Shown here in pieces: positions 51,717 to 60,756 of a stretch of 64,000 bases of DNA (the first letter of the stretch is position 1; each line of letters begins with the position of its first letter). Below the pieces are notes generated by a model, which worked only from the letters and a program-made list of their open reading frames with translations, made no database searches and had not been told where the DNA came from. Origin of the DNA: DATLNF01 sp963765815 (GTDB lineage: Bacteria; Actinomycetota; Actinomycetes; BP-191); contig CAVXXT010000007.1 in the NCBI GenBank assembly GCA_963765815.1, forward strand, positions 558,001 through 622,000, read 5' to 3'. The translations under genes were made by a program, and so were the position numbers.

Positions 51717-52496
51717 TCAGGCCGGGGGCGGCACCTGCGAGGCCCTGACCAGGCCGTAGTCGGCGATCGTCATCCGGGCGCCGTTCCAGACCAGCCGGCG
51801 GTAGCGGAACCGCGACCCCTCGGCCTCGTAGTCGTCGAGCCGGTCCTCGAGCGCGACCACCCGCACCGACCGGCCGACCCCGCGGTGCGCGCGCAGGATC
51901 AGCGGCCCGCCCGAGCGCCAGGTGAGCACGTCGTACGCCGCCCGGTCCCCGCTCATCCCGACCCGGACCACCAGCCCGTCGACGCCGTGCCCGGTCAGCC
52001 GGGCCGGCCCGACGCCGAACCCGACCCAGTCGCCGACGCCGTCACGCGCGATGAAGCGCAGCCGGTAGCCGCCGGACCCCGAGTCGAAGCCGAGCAGCCG
52101 CAGCACCTGCCGCCGCCGCCCGTCGCCGGCGTCCTCCGTGCCGGACACCCACAGCAGCGTCCCGCCGTCGAGGGTGATCGTGTCGCACGTGACGTCGAGC
52201 AGGTCCGGGTAGGCGTCGAAGCAGCCGGTCGCCGGGTCGGCCGCCACCGGCGCGTCGTCGGACGCCGGCTCGAGCAGCGCGCCCGCGGTCTCCATCGGCA
52301 CGGCCTTCGGCGGCGGACTGGCCTTCGCTGTCGGTGACGCGGTCTTGCTCGGCGCGACCGTCTTGGCGCTGGCGCTCGCCGAGGCCGTGACGCCGGTGGG
52401 TGTCGGCGCGGCGTCCTTGTCGCCGCCGGAGCAGCCGGCGACCGCCACGAGGACAAGCACTGCTGCGGTACGGCGTACGCGGGCCAACCCGACCAT
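51717..52496 (-). CDS. Lipoprotein of unknown function
   Basis: Protein of 259 residues with lipobox VAGC, a long Ala/Ser/Thr/Pro/Lys linker (residues 23-70), then a globular domain with a Cys pair (ATGCFDAYPDLLDVTCDT) and beta-rich sequence (RRQVLRLLGFDSGSGGYRLRFIARDG). It directly abuts the purM stop and may be co-transcribed with it. I do not recognise the domain. Confidence 0.7.
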   Translation of the reverse strand: MVGLARVRRTAAVLVLVAVAGCSGGDKDAAPTPTGVTASASASAKTVAPSKTASPTAKASPPPKAVPMETAGALLEPASDDAPVAADPATGCFDAYPDLLDVTCDTITLDGGTLLWVSGTEDAGDGRRRQVLRLLGFDSGSGGYRLRFIARDGVGDWVGFGVGPARLTGHGVDGLVVRVGMSGDRAAYDVLTWRSGGPLILRAHRGVGRSVRVVALEDRLDDYEAEGSRFRYRRLVWNGARMTIADYGLVRASQVPPPA

Positions 52497-53582
52497 CTAC
52501 GCCGGGTGCTCCCCGGTCAGCCTTGCCCCGGTCTCGTCGGGCCGTCCCTCGACCACGACCCCTGCGGCCCAGGCGAAGACGTGGTGCCGGTCGAGGACGG
52601 CGAGCGCGCGCTCGGCCTGATCCGGCGGTACGACGGCGACCATGCCGACGCCCATGTTGAACGTCCGCTCCATCTCCTCCTGCGGCACCCGGCCGCGGTC
52701 GGCGACCAGGTGGAAGATCGGCGGCACCGCCCAGGTCGCGCGCTCGAGCTCGGCGACCATCCCGTCCGGGATGACCCGCGCGATGTTGGCCGCGAGCCCG
52801 CCGCCGGTGATGTGCGCGAACGCGTGCACGTCGACGTCGTCGATCAGCGCGAGGCAGTCGCGCGCGTAGATGCGCGTCGGGGTCAGCAGCGCCTCGCCGA
52901 GCGACGTGCCGAGCTCCTCGACGTCGCGGTCGAGCCGCATCCGCGCGGCACCGAGGAGCACGTGGCGCACCAACGCGAAGCCGTTGGAGTGCAGGCCGCT
53001 CGACGCCATCGCGATGACGACGTCCCCGGTCGCGACCTTCTCGCTGCCGATCACCTGGTCGGCCTCGACGACGCCGACGCCGGTCGCCGCGAGGTCGTAG
53101 GCGTCGTCGTCCATGATCCCGGGGTGCTCGGCGGTCTCGCCGCCGATCAGCGCGCACTTGGCCTGACGACAGCCCTCGGCGATGCCGCCCACGATCTCGG
53201 CCATCCGCTCGGGTACGACGCGACCGCACGCGATGTAGTCGAGGAGGAACAGCGGCTCGGCGCCGCAGACGACGAGGTCGTCGACGACCATCGCGACCAG
53301 GTCGATGCCGACCGTGTCGTGCTTGTCCATCGCCTGGGCGATCGCCAGCTTGGTGCCCACGCCATCGGTCGAGCTGGCCAGCAGCGGCTGCTTGTACTTC
53401 GCCACGTCGAGCGCGAAGAGCCCGGCGAATCCGCCGAGTCCGCCGACGACCTCCGGACGCGTCGCGCGGCTGACCTTCTCCTTCATCAGCTCGACGGCGC
53501 GGTCACCGGCCTCGATGTCGACGCCGGCAGCGGCGTACGAGCTGCCCGGCCCCTCGACGTTGGTCCCGCGGGGTGCGCTCAT
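52497..53582 (-). CDS. purM: Phosphoribosylformylglycinamidine cyclo-ligase (AIR synthetase)
   Basis: Protein of 361 residues from ATG 53582, which overlaps the purF stop (ATGA). It converts FGAM to AIR with ATP. PurM signatures: SYAAAGVDIEAGDRAV, LLASSTDGVGTKLAIA, DLVAMVVDDLVVCGAEPLF, GGETAEHPGIM and ITGGGLAANIARVIP. It is the distal gene of the purine operon in this window. Confidence 0.96.
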   Translation of the reverse strand: MSAPRGTNVEGPGSSYAAAGVDIEAGDRAVELMKEKVSRATRPEVVGGLGGFAGLFALDVAKYKQPLLASSTDGVGTKLAIAQAMDKHDTVGIDLVAMVVDDLVVCGAEPLFLLDYIACGRVVPERMAEIVGGIAEGCRQAKCALIGGETAEHPGIMDDDAYDLAATGVGVVEADQVIGSEKVATGDVVIAMASSGLHSNGFALVRHVLLGAARMRLDRDVEELGTSLGEALLTPTRIYARDCLALIDDVDVHAFAHITGGGLAANIARVIPDGMVAELERATWAVPPIFHLVADRGRVPQEEMERTFNMGVGMVAVVPPDQAERALAVLDRHHVFAWAAGVVVEGRPDETGARLTGEHPA

Positions 53583-55153
53583 GGTCGCTGCAGCGCGTCG
53601 GCGGCGCCCACGCTCTCGACGATCGGCTCGTCGCCGCTCGGCCCGGCCGACCCGTGCTGCTGCGGGCCGCCCCCCGGCTCGGCGAGGACGCTGGCGCCGA
53701 TGCCCTCGAGCACGTGCTTGCCGATCTGCTCCTCGGCCGGCAGCGGGATCGGGTAGGTCCCGTCGAAGCAGGCGCGGCACAGGTTGGGCTTGGCGATCGT
53801 CGTCGCGGCGATCAGGCCGTCGAGGCTGACGTAGTAGAGCGAGTCCGCGCCGATCGACTCGCGGATCTGCTCGACGTCGAGGCCGTTGGCGATCAGCTCG
53901 GCCCGGGTGGCGAAGTCGATGCCGTAGAAGCACGGCTCCTTCACCGGCGGCGACGAGATGCGCACGTGCACCTCTGTCGCGCCGGCCTCGCGCAGCATCC
54001 GCACCAGCGCACGCTGGGTGTTGCCGCGGACGATCGAGTCGTCGACGACGACCAGTCGCTTGCCGCGCAGGACTTCCCTGACCGGGTTGAGCTTCAGGCG
54101 GATGCCGAGCTGGCGGATGGTCTGGCTGGGCTGGATGAACGTGCGGCCGACGTAGCGGTTCTTGACCAGGCCCTCGCCGTAGGGGATCCCGCTCTCCTCG
54201 GCGTAGCCGATGGCCGCAGGTCCGCCGGACTCCGGCACCGGGATCACCAGGTCGGCCTCGACCGGCGCCTCGCGGGCGAGCTGCCGGCCGACCTCGACGC
54301 GGGTCGCGTGCACGCCGCGGCCGGCGATCTGCGTGTCCGGGCGGGCGAGGTAGACGTACTCGAAGAGGCAGCCCTTGGGGTCGGGCTGCGCCCACTGCCG
54401 GGAGCGGATGCCGTCGGCGTCGATCGCGAGCAGCTCGCCCGGCTCGACCTCGCGGATCAGCTGCGCGCCGACGATGTCGAGCGCCGCGGTCTCGCTGGCG
54501 ACGACCCAGCCGCGCTCGAGCCGGCCGAGCACCAGCGGCCGCACGCCGTGCCGGTCGCGGGCGGCGTACAGCGTGTTCTCGTCCATGAACGTCAGCGAGA
54601 ACGCGCCCTGCAGCATCGGCAGCACCTCGACGGCGGCCTCCTCGACGCTGCGGTCGGGGCGCTCGGCGAGCAGTCGGGTGATCAGGTCGGAGTCGGTGGT
54701 GGCGCCGGCCGGGTCGCGGCTGTCCGGGTCGACGAGGCGCGCGAGCTCGTAGGTGTTGGTGAGGTTGCCGTTGTGGCCGAGCGCGAGGCTGCCGCGGCCC
54801 TTCGAGTGCCGGAACGACGGCTGGGCGTTCTCCCAGGTGCAGCCGCCGGTCGTCGAGTAGCGGGTGTGGCCGATGGCGACGTGGCCGGGCATCGCGTTGA
54901 GGATCGACTCGTCGAAGACCTGCGCGACCAGGCCGAGCTCCTTGTAGACCGTGACGTTGGAGCCGTCGGAGGTCGCGATGCCGGCCGCCTCCTGGCCACG
55001 GTGCTGCAGCGCGTAGAGGCCGTAGTAGACGAGCTTGGCCACGTCCTCGCCGGGCGCCCACACGCCGAAGACGCCGCATGCGTCCTTGGGGGGCTGCTCG
55101 TCGGGGATGTGCTCTGGCGAGACGTCGTGCTGCTGGCCGAGGCCGTCAGGCAC
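53579..55153 (-). CDS. purF: Amidophosphoribosyltransferase
   Basis: Protein of 524 residues; catalyses the first committed step of purine synthesis (PRPP + glutamine to phosphoribosylamine). The glutaminase Cys26 follows a propeptide (PPKDACGVFGV), as in Bacillus-type enzymes that self-cleave. The PRPP loop is VVVDDSIVRGNT. Iron-sulfur-type cysteines are seen in EPCFYGID and NLCRACFDG. It is followed directly by purM and separated from purL by the SCP2-like gene and DUF559 cassette 3. Confidence 0.96.
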   Translation of the reverse strand: MPDGLGQQHDVSPEHIPDEQPPKDACGVFGVWAPGEDVAKLVYYGLYALQHRGQEAAGIATSDGSNVTVYKELGLVAQVFDESILNAMPGHVAIGHTRYSTTGGCTWENAQPSFRHSKGRGSLALGHNGNLTNTYELARLVDPDSRDPAGATTDSDLITRLLAERPDRSVEEAAVEVLPMLQGAFSLTFMDENTLYAARDRHGVRPLVLGRLERGWVVASETAALDIVGAQLIREVEPGELLAIDADGIRSRQWAQPDPKGCLFEYVYLARPDTQIAGRGVHATRVEVGRQLAREAPVEADLVIPVPESGGPAAIGYAEESGIPYGEGLVKNRYVGRTFIQPSQTIRQLGIRLKLNPVREVLRGKRLVVVDDSIVRGNTQRALVRMLREAGATEVHVRISSPPVKEPCFYGIDFATRAELIANGLDVEQIRESIGADSLYYVSLDGLIAATTIAKPNLCRACFDGTYPIPLPAEEQIGKHVLEGIGASVLAEPGGGPQQHGSAGPSGDEPIVESVGAADALQRP

Positions 55154-55246
55154 TCCGGGCTCCTCGTCGGAAGGCGGTGGGCGGGGAAGCCGTTACGACA
55201 TCAGTGTAGCCGCGCTCCCGACGATCATCGGACCTCACCCGCGCAT

Positions 55247-55329
55247 CCAGCACCAAGAGCCGATAGAGGCGCGCTTTCCTCGTGCTCAGCAGATGCCGAC
55301 GAGGGCGCTTCTTGGTGCTGGTGGCTCCC
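55247..55329 (+). repeat. Left flanking palindromic repeat of AbiEi/DUF559 cassette 3
   Basis: Outer arms GCACCAAGAGC (55250-55260) and GCTTCTTGGTGC (55307-55318), followed by GGTGGCTCCC. The same arms and a shared CGTGCTCA core occur in the copy at 56260-56350. The DUF559 stop codon at 55330 abuts the repeat. Confidence 0.7.
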
Positions 55330-56211
55330 CTACGCAGCCAGCGCGAGGCAGTCCCGGACCGCCGCGAGCACCTCCTCCGGGTGGTCGACGACGTCCTCCC
55401 AGGAGAACCGCAGAAACCGCCAGCCGGCGCGGGTGTAGGCGTTGCCGCACCGACGGTCGTCGCGGTACGACGCACGCGAGCTGTGGAACTCGAACCCGTC
55501 GGCCTCGACGATCAGCCGCCTGTCGGGCCAGGCGAAGTCGACGCGCTTCACCCGGCGGCCGCGCCGGTCGCGCACGGTGTACTGCGTGCTCGGCGGCCCG
55601 AGCCCGTTCGTCACGAGCAGGACCCGCAGCAGCGACTCGAGCACCGACCCGCACCCTTCGTCGGCCAGGTCGACCACCGCTCTGATCCGACCAGAACCGG
55701 GACCGCGGGAGCAGCGCCGAGCGGCATAGCGAAGCTCGTCGAGCGTGAACGCCTTCATCCGCAGCGCGGAGTCGACGATGACGACGGCCTCGACGAGAGG
55801 CAGCGTCCGCGCGCAGTCGAGCGCGGTGCGCAGCGGGGTGGTGATCCGCAGCCCGCGATGCCGGGTGATGTCGTCCTCGTCGAGAGAACGCCGGAGGGCG
55901 GTCGGGCCCGGCCGCGACCGCTGCCGGCCCACGGACACCTGGGGCGAGCTGGGGTCCACGAGGACGTCGAACCCCCACCACGCCGCGGCCGACGCGTGGC
56001 TCAGGACACCGCGGACCGCCCGTACGGCGGTGCGCACGGCCTCGTCCGAGCACTCCACCCCTGGAATCCGGTACAGCCCTTTGGTCAGGCGCACCGCCCG
56101 CAGGCGACGGAGGACCCGCCGGACCTGGTTGCGGCTCAAACCGGCGTCGACGAGCTCGGCATTGCTGACCTGGCCCTCGACGGCCAGCGCGCGCACGAGC
56201 TCGACGGACAT
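55330..56211 (-). CDS. AbiEi-type winged-helix / DUF559 (Vsr-like endonuclease fold) protein, cassette 3
   Basis: Protein of 293 residues. The N-terminal winged helix is LVRALAVEGQVSNAELVDAGLSRNQVRRVLRRLRAVRLTKGLYRIPG. The DUF559/Vsr-like nuclease has Asp225 (VDFAWPD), Glu236 and Asp238 (VEADGFEFH), His243 and GWRFLRFSWEDV, so the candidate active site is intact. It is flanked by copies of its own palindromic repeat (stop adjoining one, start 48-59 nt from the other). It interrupts the run purL-SCP2 / purF-purM. It is a paralogue of the genes at 3358 and 11310. Confidence 0.82.
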   Translation of the reverse strand: MSVELVRALAVEGQVSNAELVDAGLSRNQVRRVLRRLRAVRLTKGLYRIPGVECSDEAVRTAVRAVRGVLSHASAAAWWGFDVLVDPSSPQVSVGRQRSRPGPTALRRSLDEDDITRHRGLRITTPLRTALDCARTLPLVEAVVIVDSALRMKAFTLDELRYAARRCSRGPGSGRIRAVVDLADEGCGSVLESLLRVLLVTNGLGPPSTQYTVRDRRGRRVKRVDFAWPDRRLIVEADGFEFHSSRASYRDDRRCGNAYTRAGWRFLRFSWEDVVDHPEEVLAAVRDCLALAA

Positions 56212-56259
56212 GGCGTGATCGTTGCGCGGACGGCGCCCAGCCCGCTGCGGTCATCCACA

Positions 56260-56350
56260 GGGAGCCACCTGCACCAAGAGCTTAGGTGGACGCCCGGCAC
56301 CCGTGCTCACGCTCACGCTCTCGCGGGCGCTCTTGGTGCTCGTCGCTCCC
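56260..56350 (+). repeat. Right flanking palindromic repeat of AbiEi/DUF559 cassette 3
   Basis: Long palindrome: GGGAGCCACCT + GCACCAAGAGC on the left pairs with GCTCTTGGTGC + TCGTCGCTCCC on the right (19 of 22 matches). It shares arms, core CGTGCTCA and right border with 55247-55329. It ends 4 nt before the stop of the SCP2-like gene, so it may also terminate it. Confidence 0.75.
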
Positions 56351-56353
56351 TTG

Positions 56354-57157
56354 TCAGGAGAGGAGGGGGAGGTAGGGGGTGAGGTCGGCGCGCTCGCCGC
56401 CGGCGCTGACCCGACCGTCGGCGACGGCGTCACTCCAGCCGAGCCGCCCGGTCGCCACCTCGATCCAGGCCACGGCGTCTCGGAACTCCACCACAGAGCC
56501 CGGCGTGCCGCGGGTGTGCCGCGGACCGCCCTCGATGCACTGCACGGCGCACCCGGCCGGGCCGGGGATCCGCACCTCGACCGAGCGGCCCGGAGCGCGC
56601 TCGACCAGCCGGTCCGCCATCAGCCGGACCACCGAGCGCAGTGCCGACGGCTCGTGGTCGATGGGTACGCCGGTCGCGGCGGTCAGGTCCAGCCCGTGCA
56701 CGACGCCTTCGGTGCACCGCGTCACGAGGTACTCCGACAGCCTTATCGGGCCTCTTTCTTCAATCAGCACGACGCGGTCCGCGTCCTCGCTGCCCAGCGC
56801 CTCGACCGTCGCCGCCACCCGTGACCGAAGCGCCGCGCGCAGCTCTGCTGGTGGCTGACCGGCGGCGCGCTTCTCCGCGATCTCCGCCGTCCGCGCCTGA
56901 CTCTGCGCGGACTTCGGCTGGAAGCTCAAGCCGCGCGGCGCAGTCGGCTGCGGCGACGGCTGCGCCAGCCCGTCGAGCAGCAGGTCGAGGTTGCCGGCCA
57001 GGTGCGCGACCAGGGCCGACACCCGCCAGTCGCCGAGCCGGGTCGGCGAGTCGAAGGCCGCGTCGGGTACGGCATCGACCGCACCAGCGATGCGGGAGTA
57101 CTGCACGGGCACCGAGAGGCGCAGCGCGTCGTACGGCCAGACGCGAGGAGGAGCCAC
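56354..57157 (-). CDS. Mycothiol-dependent maleylpyruvate-isomerase-like / sterol-carrier (SCP2) family protein
   Basis: I chose the GTG at 57157 (VAPPRVWPYDALRLSVP), giving 267 residues. The N-terminal part has the DinB/MDMPI helical signature with metal-ligand-like RLGDWRVSALVAHLAGNLDLLLDGL. The C-terminal part is SCP2-like (SVEVRIPGPAGCAVQCIEGG). Proteins of this plan often lie beside purL in actinomycetes. It lies 4 nt after the purL stop and is presumably in the purine operon. The enzymatic role is unknown. Confidence 0.78.
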   Translation of the reverse strand: MAPPRVWPYDALRLSVPVQYSRIAGAVDAVPDAAFDSPTRLGDWRVSALVAHLAGNLDLLLDGLAQPSPQPTAPRGLSFQPKSAQSQARTAEIAEKRAAGQPPAELRAALRSRVAATVEALGSEDADRVVLIEERGPIRLSEYLVTRCTEGVVHGLDLTAATGVPIDHEPSALRSVVRLMADRLVERAPGRSVEVRIPGPAGCAVQCIEGGPRHTRGTPGSVVEFRDAVAWIEVATGRLGWSDAVADGRVSAGGERADLTPYLPLLS

Positions 57158-57161
57158 GCCC

Positions 57162-59384
57162 TCAGCCGAACAAGCGCGGGAGGGTGCCTTCCCAGGCCTC
57201 ACTCAGCTCGGTGAGCGGCACCTCGAACGCCGCGTCGACGACCAGCGCGTCGCCGCCGACCGAGCCGATCACCGCCGCCGGCACGTCGTGCCTCGCGGCC
57301 AGCGACAGGACCGCGTCGGCGTCCGCGGTCGCGACGATCGCGCGGCCCGCCGACTCGCTGAAGAGCTCGACGAACGCATCGGCGCCGAGCCGCACCCGGG
57401 CACCGACGCCGCCGCGCAGGCACGACTCGACCAGCGCCTGCGCAAGCCCGCCGTCAGAGAGGTCATGCGCGGCGGTGAAGACGCCGGACACGGAGCCCCC
57501 GACGAGCACCTCGGCGAGCGCGCGCTCCGCCGCCAGGTCCACCTCCGGCGGATAGCCGCCGAGGTGCCGGTGCGCGACCCACGCCCACTCCGACCCGCCG
57601 AGCTCGTCGCGCGTCGAACCCAGCAGCACGATGGAGTCACCCGTCGCGGAGAACGCGAGAGGCGTACGACGCTCGACGTCGTCGATCAGGCCGAGCACGC
57701 CGACCACCGGCGTCGGGTTGATCGGCACGTCGACGGTCTGGTTGTAGAAGCTGACGTTGCCGCCGATGACCGGCGTGCCCATCGCGACGCAGCCCTCGGC
57801 GAGCCCGCGCACGGCCTCGGCGAACTGCCACATCGCCTCGGGGTTCTCCGGCGAGCCGAAGTTGAGGCAGTCGGTGACCGCGATCGGCCGCGCACCGGTC
57901 GCCGCGACGTTGCGGCTGGCCTCGGCCAGCGCGAGCTGCGCGCCGGTAAACGGGTCGAGCCGGGTGTAGCGGCCGTTGCCGTCGAGTGCCAGCGCCACAC
58001 CCTGCGGCGCGTCGTCGGACAGCCGCAGCACCCCGGCATCCTCGGGCGCCGCGAGGACGGTGTTGCCGCGGACGTAGCGGTCGTACTGGTCGGTGACCCA
58101 CCGGCGCGACGACAGGTTGGGCGACGCCGCGAGCTGCAGGAGGGTCGCGCGCAGCTCGGCCCCTGACGAGGGCCGCGCGAGCCGCTCCGCCGTCGGCGCG
58201 TCGGCCTGCAGCGCGTCGAGGTCGGCCGGCCGCTGCATGGGCCGCTCGTAGACCGGGCCGTCGTCGGCGAGTGATCCCGGCGGTACGTCGACCACGACCT
58301 CGTCGTGCCAGGTGATGACCAGCCGGCCGGTGTCGGTGACCTCGGCGATCGGCGTCGCGATCGCGCCCCACTTGCGGCAGGTCGCGAGGACCTCGTCGAC
58401 GTTGTCCGGCGAGACGATGGCGAGCATCCGCTCCTGCGACTCGCTCGCCAGCACCTCGGTCGCGGTCATCGACGGCTCACGCAGCGGCACCAGGTCGAGC
58501 CGCGCGTGCATGCCCAGCCCGGCCTTCGCCGCTGTCTCCGACAGCGCGCAGGTGAGCCCGGCGCCGCCGAGGTCCTGGATGCCGACGACGAGGCCGCGGT
58601 CGAACAGCTCGAGGCAGCACTCGATGAGCACCTTCTCGGTGAACGGGTCGCCGACCTGGACCGCCGGCCGCTTCGCCGAGGAGCCCTCCTCGAACGTCGC
58701 GCTGGCCAGCACCGACACACCGCCGATGCCGTCGCGGCCGGTCTTCGCGCCGATGAGGATCGCGACGTTGCCGACGCCCTTGGCGGCGGACAGGTGCAGG
58801 CGCGACACCGGCAGCACGCCGAGGCACAGCGCGTTGACGAGCGGGTTGCCGGCGTACGTCGGGTCGAACGTGATCTCGCCGCCGATGTTGGGCAGCCCGA
58901 GGCAGTTGCCGTAGCCGCCGACGCCCGCGACGACGCCGTCGACGAGGCGACGCGTGTCCGGCGTCTCGGCATCGCCGAAGCGCAGCGAGTCCATCACCGC
59001 GACCGGACGCGCGCCCATCGCGAGGATGTCGCGCACGATGCCGCCGACGCCCGTCGCCGCGCCCTGGTAGGGCTCGACGAAGCTCGGGTGGTTGTGGCTC
59101 TCGACCTTGAACGTCACCGCGAGGCCGTTGCCGACGCCCACGACTCCGGCGTTCTCGCCGATGCCGGCGAGCACTGCGTCATGGGTGATCTCGGCATTGC
59201 CGAAGCGGCGCAGGTGCACCTTCGAGCTCTTGTAGGAGCAGTGCTCGCTCCACATGATCGAGTACATCGCCAGCTCGGCGTCGCTCGGCCGGCGGCCGAG
59301 GATGTCGATGATCCGGGCGTACTCGTCGTCCTTGAGGCCGAGCTCGGCGTACGGCTGTGCGGTCTCGCCAGTCACCCCGGTCAC
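57162..59384 (-). CDS. purL: Phosphoribosylformylglycinamidine synthase, large subunit (small-PurL type)
   Basis: Protein of 740 residues, the length of the short PurL that works with separate PurQ and PurS, both encoded here. It amidates FGAR to FGAM with ATP. Signatures: MWSEHCSYKSSKVHLRRFG, VTFKVESHNHPSFVEPYQGAATGVGGIVRD, GGEITFDPTYAGNPLVNALC and DLGGAGLTCALSE. Its start overlaps the purQ stop (ATGA). Confidence 0.96.
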   Translation of the reverse strand: MTGVTGETAQPYAELGLKDDEYARIIDILGRRPSDAELAMYSIMWSEHCSYKSSKVHLRRFGNAEITHDAVLAGIGENAGVVGVGNGLAVTFKVESHNHPSFVEPYQGAATGVGGIVRDILAMGARPVAVMDSLRFGDAETPDTRRLVDGVVAGVGGYGNCLGLPNIGGEITFDPTYAGNPLVNALCLGVLPVSRLHLSAAKGVGNVAILIGAKTGRDGIGGVSVLASATFEEGSSAKRPAVQVGDPFTEKVLIECCLELFDRGLVVGIQDLGGAGLTCALSETAAKAGLGMHARLDLVPLREPSMTATEVLASESQERMLAIVSPDNVDEVLATCRKWGAIATPIAEVTDTGRLVITWHDEVVVDVPPGSLADDGPVYERPMQRPADLDALQADAPTAERLARPSSGAELRATLLQLAASPNLSSRRWVTDQYDRYVRGNTVLAAPEDAGVLRLSDDAPQGVALALDGNGRYTRLDPFTGAQLALAEASRNVAATGARPIAVTDCLNFGSPENPEAMWQFAEAVRGLAEGCVAMGTPVIGGNVSFYNQTVDVPINPTPVVGVLGLIDDVERRTPLAFSATGDSIVLLGSTRDELGGSEWAWVAHRHLGGYPPEVDLAAERALAEVLVGGSVSGVFTAAHDLSDGGLAQALVESCLRGGVGARVRLGADAFVELFSESAGRAIVATADADAVLSLAARHDVPAAVIGSVGGDALVVDAAFEVPLTELSEAWEGTLPRLFG

Positions 59385-60064
59385 GCGCGCACGCTCGCGA
59401 CGCCCTCGACCAGGCCGAGGAAGACCTTCAGCCCGTCGGTGCCCGGCCCGGTGAGCGACTCGATGGCGTGCTCGGGGTGCGGCATCATCCCGACGACGTT
59501 GCCCAGCTCGTTGGTGATGCCGGCGATGTCGCGCACCGACCCGTTGGGGTTGCCGTCGACGTAGCGCACGACGACGCGGCCCTCGCCCTCGAGCTCGTCG
59601 AGCGTGCGCTCGTCGGCGTAGAAGCGGCCCTCGCCGTTCTTGATGACGACGGTGATCTCCTCACCCTCGTCGTACGCCGACGTCCACGCCGTCTTGACGG
59701 TCTCGACCCGCAGCCGCTGCTCGACGCAGGTGAACCGCCGGCCGCCGTTGCGCATCAGCGCTCCGGGCAGCAGGTGCGACTCGCAGAGCACCTGGAAGCC
59801 GTTGCAGATCCCGAGGACCGGCCCGCCCTCGCGGGCGAACTCGATCACCGACTCCATGACCGGCGAGAAGCGGGCGATGGCGCCGCAGCGGAGGTGGTCG
59901 CCGTAGGAGAACCCGCCGGGCAGGACGACGGCATCGACCCCGTGCAGGGACGTGTCGGCGTGCCAGAGCGGCACCGCCTCACCCCCGGCCAGCCGCACGC
60001 CGCGGAGGGCGTCGACGTCGTCCAAGGAGCCCGGGAAGGTCACGACGCCGACGCGGGCGGCCAT
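59381..60064 (-). CDS. purQ: Phosphoribosylformylglycinamidine synthase, glutaminase subunit
   Basis: Protein of 227 residues from ATG 60064 (MAARVGVVTFPGS). Class I glutamine amidotransferase with nucleophile Cys in GPVLGICNGFQVL and His/Glu in MMPHPEHAIE. It supplies ammonia to PurL. It is separated from purS by a metalloprotease-like gene and an opposite-strand gene. Confidence 0.96.
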   Translation of the reverse strand: MAARVGVVTFPGSLDDVDALRGVRLAGGEAVPLWHADTSLHGVDAVVLPGGFSYGDHLRCGAIARFSPVMESVIEFAREGGPVLGICNGFQVLCESHLLPGALMRNGGRRFTCVEQRLRVETVKTAWTSAYDEGEEITVVIKNGEGRFYADERTLDELEGEGRVVVRYVDGNPNGSVRDIAGITNELGNVVGMMPHPEHAIESLTGPGTDGLKVFLGLVEGVASVRA

Positions 60065-60224
60065 GCAGCGGCTCCTCGAGAGGTCACACGGGATGAGAGA
60101 GCAAGGATATCCCGGGCCACGCGTCGAATCTGACGGCGGTTGACCCTTTACGCCGAGGTGCCGCAACGGGACAATCCGGGCGAACCACCGCTCGGTTCTC
60201 CGCCCCCACGCACTGGAGAGCCCC

Positions 60225-60740
60225 ATGATCCGCCGGACCGCTCTGGTCGCCCTGGCGATCACGGCCGCGCTCGCACCGTCTGCGACCGCCGCCTCCAAGG
60301 AAGGCAAGACCCTCGACGGTCAGCGGGTCACCGAGCACCGCTACAGCGGCTCCCTGGCCGGCCCGACCGTCCTGACCGGCCTGGTGATGAACGCCGAGTC
60401 GGAGAAGGGCACGGAGCCCGACGAGACCTGGTGCACCCCGGAGACGTGTGACCGCACCGCCATCAGGCTCAAGCTCCCCACCGGCCGGCAGTCCGGACGC
60501 CTCGTCGTCGAGCTGACCCAGACCGGCGGCACCGGCTCGATGCACCTGATCGTCAACGATAGCAACGGCGAGTCGCTGCCCGGCCAGAACGGCGGGATGA
60601 AGTACGTCGCGACGCGCCTGCGGCCCGGGGACATCGAGGTGGTCGTCTTCGACGACGCCGCGGCCGGCCAGGTCGACTTCGAGGTCGAGGTGCGGTGGCA
60701 GGCCAACCCGCCGCACCGCTCCTCCAGCGCCCCGTCCTGA
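60225..60740 (+). CDS. Secreted protein with PPC-like beta domain
   Basis: Protein of 171 residues with GGAGAG upstream of ATG 60225. The signal peptide (MIRRTALVALAITAALAPS, cleavage near ATAAS) precedes a beta-rich domain with CTPETC, LPTGRQSGRLVVELTQTGGTGSMHLIVNDSNGE and RPGDIEVVVFDD. The plan parallels the protein at 50776. It is the only plus-strand gene within the purine region. Function unknown. Confidence 0.72.
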   Translation: MIRRTALVALAITAALAPSATAASKEGKTLDGQRVTEHRYSGSLAGPTVLTGLVMNAESEKGTEPDETWCTPETCDRTAIRLKLPTGRQSGRLVVELTQTGGTGSMHLIVNDSNGESLPGQNGGMKYVATRLRPGDIEVVVFDDAAAGQVDFEVEVRWQANPPHRSSSAPS

Positions 60741-60756
60741 CGGCTCCGCTCTCGGC

